12,600 nucleotides of DNA from Candidatus Hydrogenedentota bacterium. Lineage in GTDB: Bacteria > Hydrogenedentota > Hydrogenedentia > Hydrogenedentales > CAITNO01. The stretch covers positions 1 through 12,600 of the forward strand of contig SKQZ01000037.1 in assembly GCA_007118765.1 (NCBI GenBank), read 5' to 3'. The position numbers and the translations under genes are program-made. Shown here piece by piece: positions 1 through 6,872 of this stretch. Under the pieces are notes generated by a model that was not told the DNA's origin, made no database searches, and saw only the letters and a program-made list of their open reading frames with translations. The number at the start of each line of letters is the position of its first letter. Position 1 is the first letter of the stretch.

Positions 1-76
1 CTTCTTCGGGTTCACCTTCTCCCTCACCTTCCGTCTCTGGCTCGCCTTCGTCTTCACCTTCCATCTCGGGTTCGCC
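1..76 (-). repeat. Low-complexity repeat coding for an acidic Glu-Gly-Pro linker
   Basis: The minus strand is an imperfect tandem array of GGTGAA/GGCGAG-like hexamers coding for alternating Glu-Gly with Pro and Thr (for example GEPETEGEGEGEPEE, residues 523-537 of the beta-helix protein). Such stretches usually space a secreted domain from a C-terminal anchor or further domains. The array continues past the window edge, so its full length is unknown. Confidence 0.7.
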
Positions 77-1612
77 CACTATTACGGTACGAATCACGGT
101 GGTTGCGGCGTTGTCGGACCCATCGGCCACATCGTAAGTAATTTCATACGCTCCGGGGGCATGCACATCCACCACATCACCGCCAACCACTACATCGGCA
201 GTCAAGTCGCCATCGCAATCATCCTGCGCCGTATAGCCGGGTTCAGTATAGTCTTCTCCGTAGTCCAGAAAAATGGGGTCATCGCCATCAAGGATTATCA
301 CCGGCGGAATGTTGTCTATCACGTATACCATTCGCATCACATGAAGCGGGGTACCTTCGCTTGAGGTAGCCGTGTAATGAATTTCGTACTCGCCCGGGGT
401 ATCGGTATCCACCTCCCCATCCACCGACACCACCAGCGGCGTTTCATCATCGTCTATGGCTTCCGCGCCGGGATCGTCAAACGTATCCCGACACTCCAAA
501 TACATGTTTTCATCTCCCAGCAGCCAGATGTTTCCGGTCTGGGGCTTTTCGTACGCACCCATGTCAGCATCAATGCCTTGAGGGCGTATGACGCCCTTTT
601 TGTCCGTGGCGGCACGCACGTCAAACGGGGCGGCGTCAATACACGGTGACCCCCACTGCAAGGAAACATCCAGCTCTGCGGGGTTGGCAAAAAACGGCGG
701 GTCTTGTATGTTGCCCTCCCCATCCAACGCGTCCTGAGCACGCGAAGAATTTACCGCTATTGTCGCATCATGATCATCGTTAAAAAGCGACATGGAATGA
801 TCGTCAATAATGCTGTTTGTGATGTGCAGTTCACCACCAACCAAATGAAAAAGCGCATCGTTACTGTGATTGGCGTGAAAGGTGCAATGCAGCATATCAA
901 TGAATCCGTCTTCATTGTGTATCACGCCCGAATCCCACGCATCATTGCTGACAAACACACTATTGATTATGGTCAATGTGGGGCCCATATCCTTTTGCCC
1001 AACAAAAAAGTCAAAGTGTAGGATTGCCGACCCCATCGGCCCGGTATTGGACTCGAACCTACAGTCTCTGATAGTGACATCCTGGCTTTCAATATAGAGT
1101 GCGCCGCCGCCGACTCCCGATTCATTAAAGAGAAAATGACAATTCCTGAAGGTCACATCGGAGCCGTACACATAAACGCCACCACCGGGGCCGTCGGAAT
1201 TATAACCATTGCGGATTATGAAGCCGTCTACGATAGCGGGCGCGCCAATGATCATACATTGCGCAGACATCTCACCGTCTATGATCGTAGGGTACAGTTC
1301 CGGATCGCGTTCTTCGAGCGACGTTTCCATTCCCTGAAACCCGCCGTACAGCTGCACCTCCTGATAGATGTCCACCACCATTGACTGTTCATTCGTATAA
1401 ACGCCTTCGGCGACCCAGATTTCCGCCACAGTCTGCACATCATCAATGGCCGCTTGTATGGAAGAAAATGCTGTTTCCCAGCTTATGCCATCTTCTACCG
1501 GCGGATCTCCGTTTACATTCACATAGACAATCTGTGCTTCCGCTGTAACGGCACAACAGAGCAGCATAACAAGACTGACTAATAGTACCCCATGCACTCT
1601 AGTGTTTATCAT
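1..1612 (-). CDS. Secreted right-handed beta-helix protein with Ig-like (DUF5011-type) domains, 3' end outside the window
   Basis: The frame is open from an ATG at 1612 to the left edge (537 codons), so the C-terminus is missing. An AGGA Shine-Dalgarno lies 7 bases before the ATG. Residues 1-26 form a signal peptide (hydrophobic core about 9-22, likely cleavage after AEA at 24-26). Residues 28-115 contain the opening typical of such proteins (IWVAEGVYT, LYGGFQG.ETS, TIIDG). Residues 120-290 are short beta-helix rungs (VDGFIIRNG, VTFRNCHF, VTIRDCRFESN, LTIINSVF, LHITNSII). The segment ending in the RPQGIDADMGAYE motif (343-355) resembles 'choice-of-anchor Q' proteins. Two Ig-like domains follow, about 360-433 and 436-512, each with a GEYEI/GAYEI strand. 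From 513 an acidic Glu/Gly/Pro linker begins. The likely role is an extracellular or surface adhesin or carbohydrate-binding protein; no catalytic residues can be named. It diverges from the lipoprotein gene at 1782. Confidence 0.85.
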   Translation of the reverse strand, partial: MINTRVHGVLLVSLVMLLCCAVTAEAQIVYVNVNGDPPVEDGISWETAFSSIQAAIDDVQTVAEIWVAEGVYTNEQSMVVDIYQEVQLYGGFQGMETSLEERDPELYPTIIDGEMSAQCMIIGAPAIVDGFIIRNGYNSDGPGGGVYVYGSDVTFRNCHFLFNESGVGGGALYIESQDVTIRDCRFESNTGPMGSAILHFDFFVGQKDMGPTLTIINSVFVSNDAWDSGVIHNEDGFIDMLHCTFHANHSNDALFHLVGGELHITNSIIDDHSMSLFNDDHDATIAVNSSRAQDALDGEGNIQDPPFFANPAELDVSLQWGSPCIDAAPFDVRAATDKKGVIRPQGIDADMGAYEKPQTGNIWLLGDENMYLECRDTFDDPGAEAIDDDETPLVVSVDGEVDTDTPGEYEIHYTATSSEGTPLHVMRMVYVIDNIPPVIILDGDDPIFLDYGEDYTEPGYTAQDDCDGDLTADVVVGGDVVDVHAPGAYEITYDVADGSDNAATTVIRTVIVGEPEMEGEDEGEPETEGEGEGEPEE

Positions 1613-1708
1613 GGCCCATTCCTTTGAATAACGATGCGTGTCCGAATGAACAACCGACAAATCAGCCGTTCCGTCTCTAAGAATTATACCCGGTTTGGGA
1701 ATGAAAAT

Positions 1709-1745
1709 ACAGTAATTTACTGTGCCGTCCCTTCTTTACTACAAT
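1709..1745 (+). promoter_or_regulatory. Candidate promoter with overlapping palindromic operator
   Basis: A perfect dyad, ACAGTAA-T-TTACTGT, occupies 1709-1723 (7-bp arms, one-base centre). It overlaps a plausible -35 (TTTACT, 1716-1721), which is followed after 18 bases by a good -10 (TACAAT, 1740-1745, five of six consensus bases). A start about 7 bases further on would leave a leader of roughly 30 bases before the ATG at 1782. This layout is what a repressor site over the -35 box would look like. The boxes and dyad are seen; the regulatory role is inferred. Confidence 0.4.
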
Positions 1746-1781
1746 ATGCGACGGTGACCAGATGCAATCAAGGAGTCCGAA

Positions 1782-3560
1782 ATGCGGTATATACTCACGA
1801 TATTGGCTTGTGTGGCGCTTATTTCCTGCGCGAGCGATGAAGGTGTGCGACACCGTGACGACGGTAGACCCCGTACCAAAGCAACGGAACGTACCCCCGC
1901 GCCCGTGGCAGAGCAACAGGAGGCCGAGCGCGAAGCTGCTTTGGCGCGGCGCGCCGAATTGCCCACGGGCATATTGGACATTGACATCACGAACGTTGTG
2001 GGCGACAATTTGCCATCCCGTGTTGACCTGATGAGTTTTGGCGATGACATAACCGTGTCTGTGGAAGTGCCGCGGGGCGTGCTCGAAACACCGAAGCCAA
2101 TAGGCAACTACCGTGCGTATGTCCATGTGTACGATGAAGGCGTGCCTGTGCTGGTCGAAGTGGAAGATATTGAGATACGCGAATCACGTCCGACACATCT
2201 GCTGGTCAATCTGTTGGAAGGCGCAGGCGGCGTAATGCCCTTGCGCAGCTTTGATTCGGACGGCGACCTCGCCCTTGACCGGGTCGAAATCAAGATGGGC
2301 ACCGACCCTTATGACGCAGGCAGCATCCCGGGCCGTGTTGAAATATTCCATGACACACGCGTATTGAATGACGCCACACAATGGTATCGTGGCGAACTCC
2401 AGGCGTACTCCCATTATGGCGTGGGCACGGAAAGCGTTGCCGGGTTGGTGCGTCGCGCGGAACGGGCGGGCTTGGATTTCCTGGCCATTACCGACCGGAA
2501 CACGTTGGCCGCCACACGCGACCCGGATTTTCACAGCGACCGGCTGGTGCTGTTGCCCGGCATGGAGTGGGGTACGGATGAAATGGGTGTTGCACTCGTA
2601 TACGGACCGCGCACCAAGCCCGATCCACCGTCAAACATGCGCGCCGCACAAGCCGAATGTATCCGCGTGCAGGCGCAGGGCGGCGTGTGGATCATTGCTC
2701 ATCCCACCTTCCCCACCAAACCGTGGCAATGGGGATTGAGTTTTGTAAACGGGGTGCAAGTGTGGTTCCGCGACTGGCGCGGCGCACCGCCCATGTCATT
2801 GGAACACCTCGGCGAACCGGCCAAAGAACGGCACAACGGCCGGCTGGTGCACTCCATTGCGGCAGCGGCTGCTGCGGTAAACCACGGCGAATTGTCTGCC
2901 AACGCACAAAGCAACCTGTTTTACGACTACGAGCTGGTGCGGGGGCTGATGGCCTGCGCCGTCGGCGGCAGCGGCAGCGGCAGCAGCGGCGTGCCTCTTG
3001 GACGCCCCATCACCTACATACATGCCCGCGAACTTTCGGTGGAAGGACTGCTCGAAGGCCTGCGGCTGGGGCGCACCTATGTCTCCCGTGACGTGGATGG
3101 CCCCAAACTCCTTTTTGGCGCGGATGTGTTGAGCAACGGCACCATTGACGTGGGAATCGGCGGCGTTATTCCCCTGAATGTGGAAGTCACGTTGGAGGTG
3201 ATGGTGCATAATGCCGTGGGCAAAAAACTGCAAGTGATTAAGAACGGACGGCCAATACGAACCATCCCCATCAATGCCCGGGATACCGGCATTCGGTTCA
3301 AGCGTTTTCCCACCTCAGACGCCGCGTACCGGGTTCGGGTGATTGACTCGGCGGATCCTAACGCACGCGGCTTTGGGCCGATAGAGGTACATGCTTTGTC
3401 AAGCCCGATTTATGCACGCGACATTACCCGCGATCTGCTAATGCTTAACCCGAATTTCGATCCTGAGCAATCATGGGTGCGCATCCAAAGCGAAGGCATG
3501 ATGGATTTGGATCCTGATCTGCCGGAACATATGCCACCCGCGCAGGTGCCGCGATGGTAA
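1782..3560 (+). CDS. Lipoprotein with degenerate PHP (CehA/McbA-like) metallohydrolase domain, probably inactive
   Basis: 592 residues. The start follows an AAGGAG Shine-Dalgarno by 6 bases. The N-terminus is a lipoprotein signal: hydrophobic 4-14, lipobox L13-I-S-C16. Residues 40-56 are polar and Ala/Glu-rich. A thrombospondin type 3-like calcium motif lies at 157-176 (FDSDGD..LD..EI..GTDP). The PHP-like domain spans about 202-435, and a beta-rich C-terminal domain follows (about 440-540). PHP enzymes of this group bind metals with L-H-x-H, T-D-H and G-S-D-x-H motifs. Here these read L206-Q-A-Y209, T237-D-R239 and G396-S-G-S-G400. E262 (GMEWG) and H307 (AHP) remain. The fold is recognisable from the spacing and surrounding residues (GLDFLAITD, GGVWIIAHP, GRTYVS). 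The protein is therefore likely a membrane-anchored periplasmic binding or scaffold protein rather than a hydrolase. The family call is confident; the lack of activity is inferred. Confidence 0.8.
   Translation: MRYILTILACVALISCASDEGVRHRDDGRPRTKATERTPAPVAEQQEAEREAALARRAELPTGILDIDITNVVGDNLPSRVDLMSFGDDITVSVEVPRGVLETPKPIGNYRAYVHVYDEGVPVLVEVEDIEIRESRPTHLLVNLLEGAGGVMPLRSFDSDGDLALDRVEIKMGTDPYDAGSIPGRVEIFHDTRVLNDATQWYRGELQAYSHYGVGTESVAGLVRRAERAGLDFLAITDRNTLAATRDPDFHSDRLVLLPGMEWGTDEMGVALVYGPRTKPDPPSNMRAAQAECIRVQAQGGVWIIAHPTFPTKPWQWGLSFVNGVQVWFRDWRGAPPMSLEHLGEPAKERHNGRLVHSIAAAAAAVNHGELSANAQSNLFYDYELVRGLMACAVGGSGSGSSGVPLGRPITYIHARELSVEGLLEGLRLGRTYVSRDVDGPKLLFGADVLSNGTIDVGIGGVIPLNVEVTLEVMVHNAVGKKLQVIKNGRPIRTIPINARDTGIRFKRFPTSDAAYRVRVIDSADPNARGFGPIEVHALSSPIYARDITRDLLMLNPNFDPEQSWVRIQSEGMMDLDPDLPEHMPPAQVPRW
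2964..2990 (+). repeat. GGC/AGC microsatellite at the position of a PHP metal motif
   Basis: Nine codons consist only of GGC and AGC (residues 395-403, GGSGSGSSG). In active CehA-like proteins the equivalent place, just before the G-x-P-x-T-Y strand, carries a GGSDSH-like motif. Slippage in this repeat or base changes inside it may have removed the Asp and His ligands. Confidence 0.6.
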
Positions 3561-3674
3561 CACACGATTCCCGTCATGCCCGCACATTTGCCCGGTAGCC
3601 GGAATACCCGTATACTACGCATTCACACCCGTGTCAACAGTGTTTGATTCCCGTTGCACCGGAATAGCGAGTCA

Positions 3675-3690
3675 CCACCGGCTGCGGTGG
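3675..3690. other. Short perfect hairpin
   Basis: CCACCG pairs with CGGTGG across a GCTG loop. No T-run follows on either strand, so an intrinsic terminator is unlikely. It may be part of a decayed intergenic repeat. Confidence 0.35.
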
Positions 3691-3728
3691 CGATGTACAG
3701 GAGAAAGGTTGATACACCTCAAACATAA

Positions 3729-3768
3729 TCGTCTTTGCGAGGAGGGCGGCAGCCCAACGCGGCAATCT
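3729..3768 (+). repeat. 40-bp dispersed repeat, copy 1
   Basis: It runs from TCGTCTTTGCGAGG to CGGCAATCT and matches copy 2 (3774-3813) at 37 of 40 positions. The GTCATTGCGAGG...GCAATCT pattern is a widely scattered intergenic repeat type known from many bacterial genomes. Its presence between an independent gene and an operon fits that habit. Confidence 0.75.
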
Positions 3769-3773
3769 TTTTA

Positions 3774-3850
3774 TCGTCATTGCGAGGAGGGCGGCAGTCC
3801 GACGCGGCAATCTGGGACGTGAGATTGCTTCACGTTTTTCGCGATGACGA
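3774..3850. repeat. Palindromic dispersed repeat, copy 2 with its inverted partner
   Basis: The left arm 3774-3813 starts TCGTCATTGCGA and ends GCAATCT. After an 8-base loop (3814-3821) the right arm begins AGATTGC (3822-3828) and ends TCGCGATGACGA at 3850, its reverse complement apart from internal mismatches. The whole 77-bp unit can fold into an interrupted hairpin, typical of REP/MITE-like elements moved in trans. The first copy at 3729 lacks the right arm. Confidence 0.75.
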
Positions 3851-3953
3851 TGATTGTATGTTATTGACCTTGAGCGTTTGACAAAGCACTTTCTAAGCAG
3901 GCCACGAGCGGTTTTCCTGGCGCCATACGCAACATAATGGATACGTAAACGGC

Positions 3954-4499
3954 ATGATAACAGGCGAACATACGCATATACGATTCCCGGAGTTGGACGA
4001 CGCTTTTTTTGTGCGGCAGTTGTACGTTGCGGGACCGAAACGCGCCGCATTGCTTGATTCACGGCGTGAACCGATATTGCCGACCACGCCTGAAATCCAG
4101 AAAACGCTTTTGCGTAAGGGCGCGGCACAGGGGTTGATGTACAGCGTGGAGGATACCACGGGCGCTTTGTGCGGCTGGTGCGGGTTGCGCGGCATCAATT
4201 ACGAAGCGCAGTATGCCGAGCTGGTATTGCTGTTCGTTGACGCCGCCGCGTACGACACCGCGGCAGACGAGGTGTTGACATTTCTTCTGGGTCAGGCATT
4301 TACGCGGTTTCGCTTATATAAGGTGCTCGTTTTGAGTTTGGACACGGAACATGCGCTAATGCACTGTCTGGAACGCCACGGCTTTGCCTTTGCAGGCGCA
4401 CAACGGCGCGCGTTGTTCACCGGCGGCGACTGGCGTGATCTGCGTACGTATACGTTAAAAGCAACGGATTATCAGGCGACCCGCACATCAACAACTTAG
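3954..4499 (+). CDS. GNAT-family acetyltransferase-like protein (first operon gene)
   Basis: 181 residues. The fold is GNAT, RimJ/RimL-like: an N-terminal IRFPELDDAFFVRQLY strand-helix, central beta strands (GLMYSVED, GALCGWCGLRG, AELVLLFVD at 89-96), then a helix (103-116) and a C-terminal half with KVLVLSLD and CLERHGF (138-144). The acetyl-CoA pyrophosphate loop, normally R/Q-x-x-G-x-G/A, reads AAAYDTAADEVL (97-108) and has no glycine, so CoA binding may be altered. Its C-terminus (CLE..GF..AGAQRRAL...G...DL..Y) closely matches the GNAT module at the end of the fusion protein at 7733. No strong Shine-Dalgarno precedes the ATG, and no other ATG fits, because the one at 3937 reads into a stop. 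GNAT2 follows 13 bases later. Acceptor substrate unknown. Confidence 0.75.
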   Translation: MITGEHTHIRFPELDDAFFVRQLYVAGPKRAALLDSRREPILPTTPEIQKTLLRKGAAQGLMYSVEDTTGALCGWCGLRGINYEAQYAELVLLFVDAAAYDTAADEVLTFLLGQAFTRFRLYKVLVLSLDTEHALMHCLERHGFAFAGAQRRALFTGGDWRDLRTYTLKATDYQATRTSTT

Positions 4500-4512
4500 G
4501 AGTGGACGCCTC

Positions 4513-5139
4513 ATGGGTTTTGCGACAGAAAGCTATTTGCGACGGGCCGAGCGAGACGATTTGGACACCATTCTGGAATGGATGGAAGATTCCGACTTCC
4601 GCTATTTCCTCTATGGAGACGATGCCCAATCAGCGCGTCAGACACGTGAAAAAATTATCATGATGCTTGGACGTAATACGGCGCAGGGCATGCCGGGCGC
4701 GGTGTATCTTGTCATTGAGTCAAAGAAAGGCGGGCTCCTCGGCATGATATCCCTTCAAAATATCTCGTGGCGCAACCGCTCATGCAACATTGACGTGTAT
4801 GTGGGCGCCAAAGAACAGCGCAACAGCATGATGGCGGCACTGGCGGTATTCCGCACCCTTGAGTATGCTTTCGACGAACTTAACATGCATCGCGTCAGCG
4901 CTTTTATCTACGCGTTCAATCCGGCCTCGTGGCGGATCATGGAAAAAGCGGGGGCGGTGCGTGAAATCACGCTGGAGAAGCATGTGCTCCGAGACGGCGT
5001 ATTGTATGATGCCTACGGCTATGGCCTGTTGCGTGAAGAGTTTGAAGCCGTGCGCAACCGTCATGCGGCATCAGCAGACAAAGCGTCTCTGAAGGCCATG
5101 ATTGCATTTCTTGCCGACAGTGGAGATGCGGCATCGTGA
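4513..5139 (+). CDS. GNAT-family (RimJ/RimL-type) N-acetyltransferase-like protein
   Basis: 208 residues, with an AGGAG site 10 bases before the ATG. RimJ-like features are clear: LRRAERDDLDTILEWMED at the N-terminus, GLLGMISLQNI (74-84), NIDVYVG (92-98), EYAFDELNMHRV (117-128), FNPASWRIMEKAGAVRE (135-151) and the terminal DGVLYDAYGYGLLREEF (161-177). In the family the segment after the fourth strand carries an R-G-x-G-x-G/A loop that grips acetyl-CoA. Here it reads AKEQRNSMMAAL and lacks the glycines. Either the protein binds CoA in a less usual way or it is not a normal acetyltransferase. Its stop overlaps the next start by four bases (GTGA), indicating translational coupling. Likely role in the operon: acyl transfer to, or recognition of, the system's substrate (inference). 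Confidence 0.8.
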   Translation: MGFATESYLRRAERDDLDTILEWMEDSDFRYFLYGDDAQSARQTREKIIMMLGRNTAQGMPGAVYLVIESKKGGLLGMISLQNISWRNRSCNIDVYVGAKEQRNSMMAALAVFRTLEYAFDELNMHRVSAFIYAFNPASWRIMEKAGAVREITLEKHVLRDGVLYDAYGYGLLREEFEAVRNRHAASADKASLKAMIAFLADSGDAAS

Positions 5140-5831
5140 TTACGGTATTTCTGGCGCTATGGCTGGCATATACCGGGCACGCCCTGTATCGTAATGTAAC
5201 TGCGCGGGGTACGGGTTCCGCAGTGGGGCATATATTGCAACTTGGCTTGGTCATTCTGGCGATTTGGTGGACCTTTCAAGCGGGACTGTTCACGCGTGCA
5301 TTATGGTCGCCGCTGGACATAACCCTGGGGCTTGTGCTTGGGCATTTGCTGTTCGGCGTGTCCCTGTTCATTACACACCGCCACGTCGGCGACGTTGCAC
5401 GCCACTTTGTTGACGCACGCGGCATGGTGGCGTTTGTCAAGGCAACCCCGGAATTGATGGTTCGTTTTGCCGGGGTCTGTGTCATTGAGGAGCTGGTGTA
5501 CCGCGCCGGGGCACAGGACATGTTGATGCACAGAACGGGCTCGCCCTTTGTTGCGATTGTCGTTACGGCGCTTTGCTTTTGTGTGTTACATCAGCACTTC
5601 TTCCAAAATGGCTGGGCATGCGCTTTGGAGTTTCTGCTGTTTTCTCTTATCATCGGCATGGTATATTACCATACGTACAGTTTGACGATTGTGACACTGG
5701 CGCATCTCATACGCAATGTTGAAAGCGCCTATTTGGAATACTGCGTCTTGCGCGAGGAAAACAACGACCACGAGGAAGCGTTGCGTATACTCAGCGCACG
5801 AAACGCCTCGCCCGCATTGGAGTCCCCATGA
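5136..5831 (+). CDS. CPBP-family (CAAX-like) intramembrane glutamic protease
   Basis: 231 residues, starting at GTG (5136) with a GGAG site 10 bases upstream; the start overlaps the previous stop (GTGA). Hydrophobic segments lie near 3-18, 30-50, 62-80, 108-122, 138-156 and 163-190. All three CPBP (Abi/Rce1) motifs are present: E118-E119-L-V-Y-R123, F148-x-x-x-H152, and H190-L-I-R-N194, which supply the catalytic Glu and the His/Asn pocket. This is therefore probably an active membrane endopeptidase. Such proteases process prenylated proteins in eukaryotes and, in bacteria, often sit in bacteriocin or peptide-maturation loci, where they confer immunity or cleave leaders. Placed directly before an ABC exporter, leader removal or self-protection is the likely job (inference). 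The last 30 residues are hydrophilic and likely cytoplasmic. Confidence 0.9.
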   Translation: MITVFLALWLAYTGHALYRNVTARGTGSAVGHILQLGLVILAIWWTFQAGLFTRALWSPLDITLGLVLGHLLFGVSLFITHRHVGDVARHFVDARGMVAFVKATPELMVRFAGVCVIEELVYRAGAQDMLMHRTGSPFVAIVVTALCFCVLHQHFFQNGWACALEFLLFSLIIGMVYYHTYSLTIVTLAHLIRNVESAYLEYCVLREENNDHEEALRILSARNASPALESP

Positions 5832-6862
5832 CCGACGATTATCTGGTGGAGCTGCAAGACATCCACAAGGTGTTTACCACACGCCATTTGTTGCCCGTGG
5901 ATGAAGAGACGCGCAAACGGCGTCTGTTCAAAAAACGCGATGTGTATGCCGCGAACAATGTCTCCTTTGGCATTCGCCGTGGCGAGGTGTTCGGATTGCT
6001 CGGCCCAAACGGCGCCGGAAAAACGACCATGGTCAAAATGATCTCGGGGCTGGTGCGCCCGGACAAGGGCCAGGCGCTGGTAGACGGTCTTAATGTGGAC
6101 AAGAAACGCAAGCAGGTATTGCGTAAGGTGGGTGTCGTGCTCGAAGGCACCCGCACCAGCATTTGGCCGTTGACGCCGCTCGAAAACTTGATATATTACG
6201 GCATGTTAAAGGATGTGCGCGGCAAACTGCTGCGGCAACGCGCTCACGATCTGTTGGACTTTATCGGGCTAAAAGACAAAAAGAATGTGCAGGTGCGCCG
6301 GTTGTCACGCGGGCAAAAGCAAAAGCTCGCCATTTGCATCGCCCTTATCGCCGACCCGCAGGTACTGCTGCTGGACGAACCCTCCACGGGCCTTGACGTA
6401 CAAAGCAGTCGCGCCATTAAAGACCGCATCATGGAAATGACGCGCGATCATGGGCGTTGCGTATTGGTTACCACCCACGACATGCACGTTGCCCAGGAAC
6501 TGTGCGACCATATCGGCATTATCAATCATGGAAAACTGATTGCGTGCAAACCCACGGAAGCACTGCTGGATGTCTTTTCCGAACAAGTGTTTGTGTTCAG
6601 AACGGACAAAGCGCCCACCGTGGCGCCTTTTGCGGAAATACCCGGCGTGGTGCGCGCCGATTTGGAACAAGGCATGGACGGGCCCGCGCTGGTGGTACAC
6701 CTTGTGCCGGAATTGGAGGCGCGCTCCGCAGCCTTATACGCGGTGACAAGGCAGCTCGAACATGCGGATGTCCGGTTGCGTGCCATCGCACAACGACAAC
6801 AGAACCTTGAGAACGTTTTCCTCCGTCTGACCGCAGAATCTGATCTCGCTGAGTCTCAATGA
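5828..6862 (+). CDS. ABC transporter ATP-binding protein (ABC-2 exporter type)
   Basis: 344 residues. ATG overlaps the preceding stop (ATGA), with a GGAG site 5 bases before it. The nucleotide-binding domain is complete: Walker A GPNGAGKTT (59-67), ABC signature LSRGQ (159-163, Arg in place of the usual Gly), Walker B VLLLDE (179-184), D-loop STGLD (186-190) and H-loop H217. The Q-loop position reads VVLEG with Glu, a form also seen in some ABC-2 ATPases. Residues about 18-40 form a basic insert before the first strand-turn. The C-terminal 100 residues are a regulatory extension as in CcmA/NatA-like exporters. It energises the permease encoded next, 10 bases downstream. The operon context suggests export of the product modified or cleaved by the neighbouring proteins. 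Confidence 0.95.
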   Translation: MTDDYLVELQDIHKVFTTRHLLPVDEETRKRRLFKKRDVYAANNVSFGIRRGEVFGLLGPNGAGKTTMVKMISGLVRPDKGQALVDGLNVDKKRKQVLRKVGVVLEGTRTSIWPLTPLENLIYYGMLKDVRGKLLRQRAHDLLDFIGLKDKKNVQVRRLSRGQKQKLAICIALIADPQVLLLDEPSTGLDVQSSRAIKDRIMEMTRDHGRCVLVTTHDMHVAQELCDHIGIINHGKLIACKPTEALLDVFSEQVFVFRTDKAPTVAPFAEIPGVVRADLEQGMDGPALVVHLVPELEARSAALYAVTRQLEHADVRLRAIAQRQQNLENVFLRLTAESDLAESQ

Positions 6863-6872
6863 AAGGAACGTC

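Larger units (their letters stand above)
3561..3953. other. 393-bp intergenic region with repeats, no gene
   Basis: No convincing gene is present; short frames here derive from the repeats. Two degenerate segments share GATTCCCGT and CCGGAATA (3566-3606 and 3646-3667), and resemble decayed copies of one intergenic repeat. A short perfect hairpin lies at 3675-3690. Two copies of a 40-bp element follow (3729-3850). The last 100 bases must carry the operon promoter if it is nearby. The best -10 I see is CATAAT at 3933-3938, with no good -35. A TTGACA at 3878-3883 has no matching -10 at the usual spacing. No T-tract terminator is visible after the lipoprotein gene. Confidence 0.6.

Noticed and set aside
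454..1384. Several short frames on both strands within 1-1612
   Set aside because: They lie within or opposite the continuous minus-strand beta-helix frame, which has a signal peptide and recognisable domains.
3631..3822. 63-codon plus-strand frame in the gap
   Set aside because: Its sequence is the translation of the two 40-bp repeats (CEEGGSPTRQS twice), so it is repeat-derived rather than a precursor peptide.
3729..3850. Possible small CRISPR array
   Set aside because: There are only two direct copies with a 5-base gap, and the unit is a palindromic dispersed repeat; no spacers or cas genes.
3878..3883. TTGACA as the operon -35 box
   Set aside because: No -10-like hexamer occurs 15-19 bases downstream, so it is probably chance.
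3634..4128. 164-codon minus-strand frame across the gap and the first GNAT
   Set aside because: It includes the repeat translated in reverse (REAIS...LLAMTI type), a common false protein, and is antisense to a real gene.
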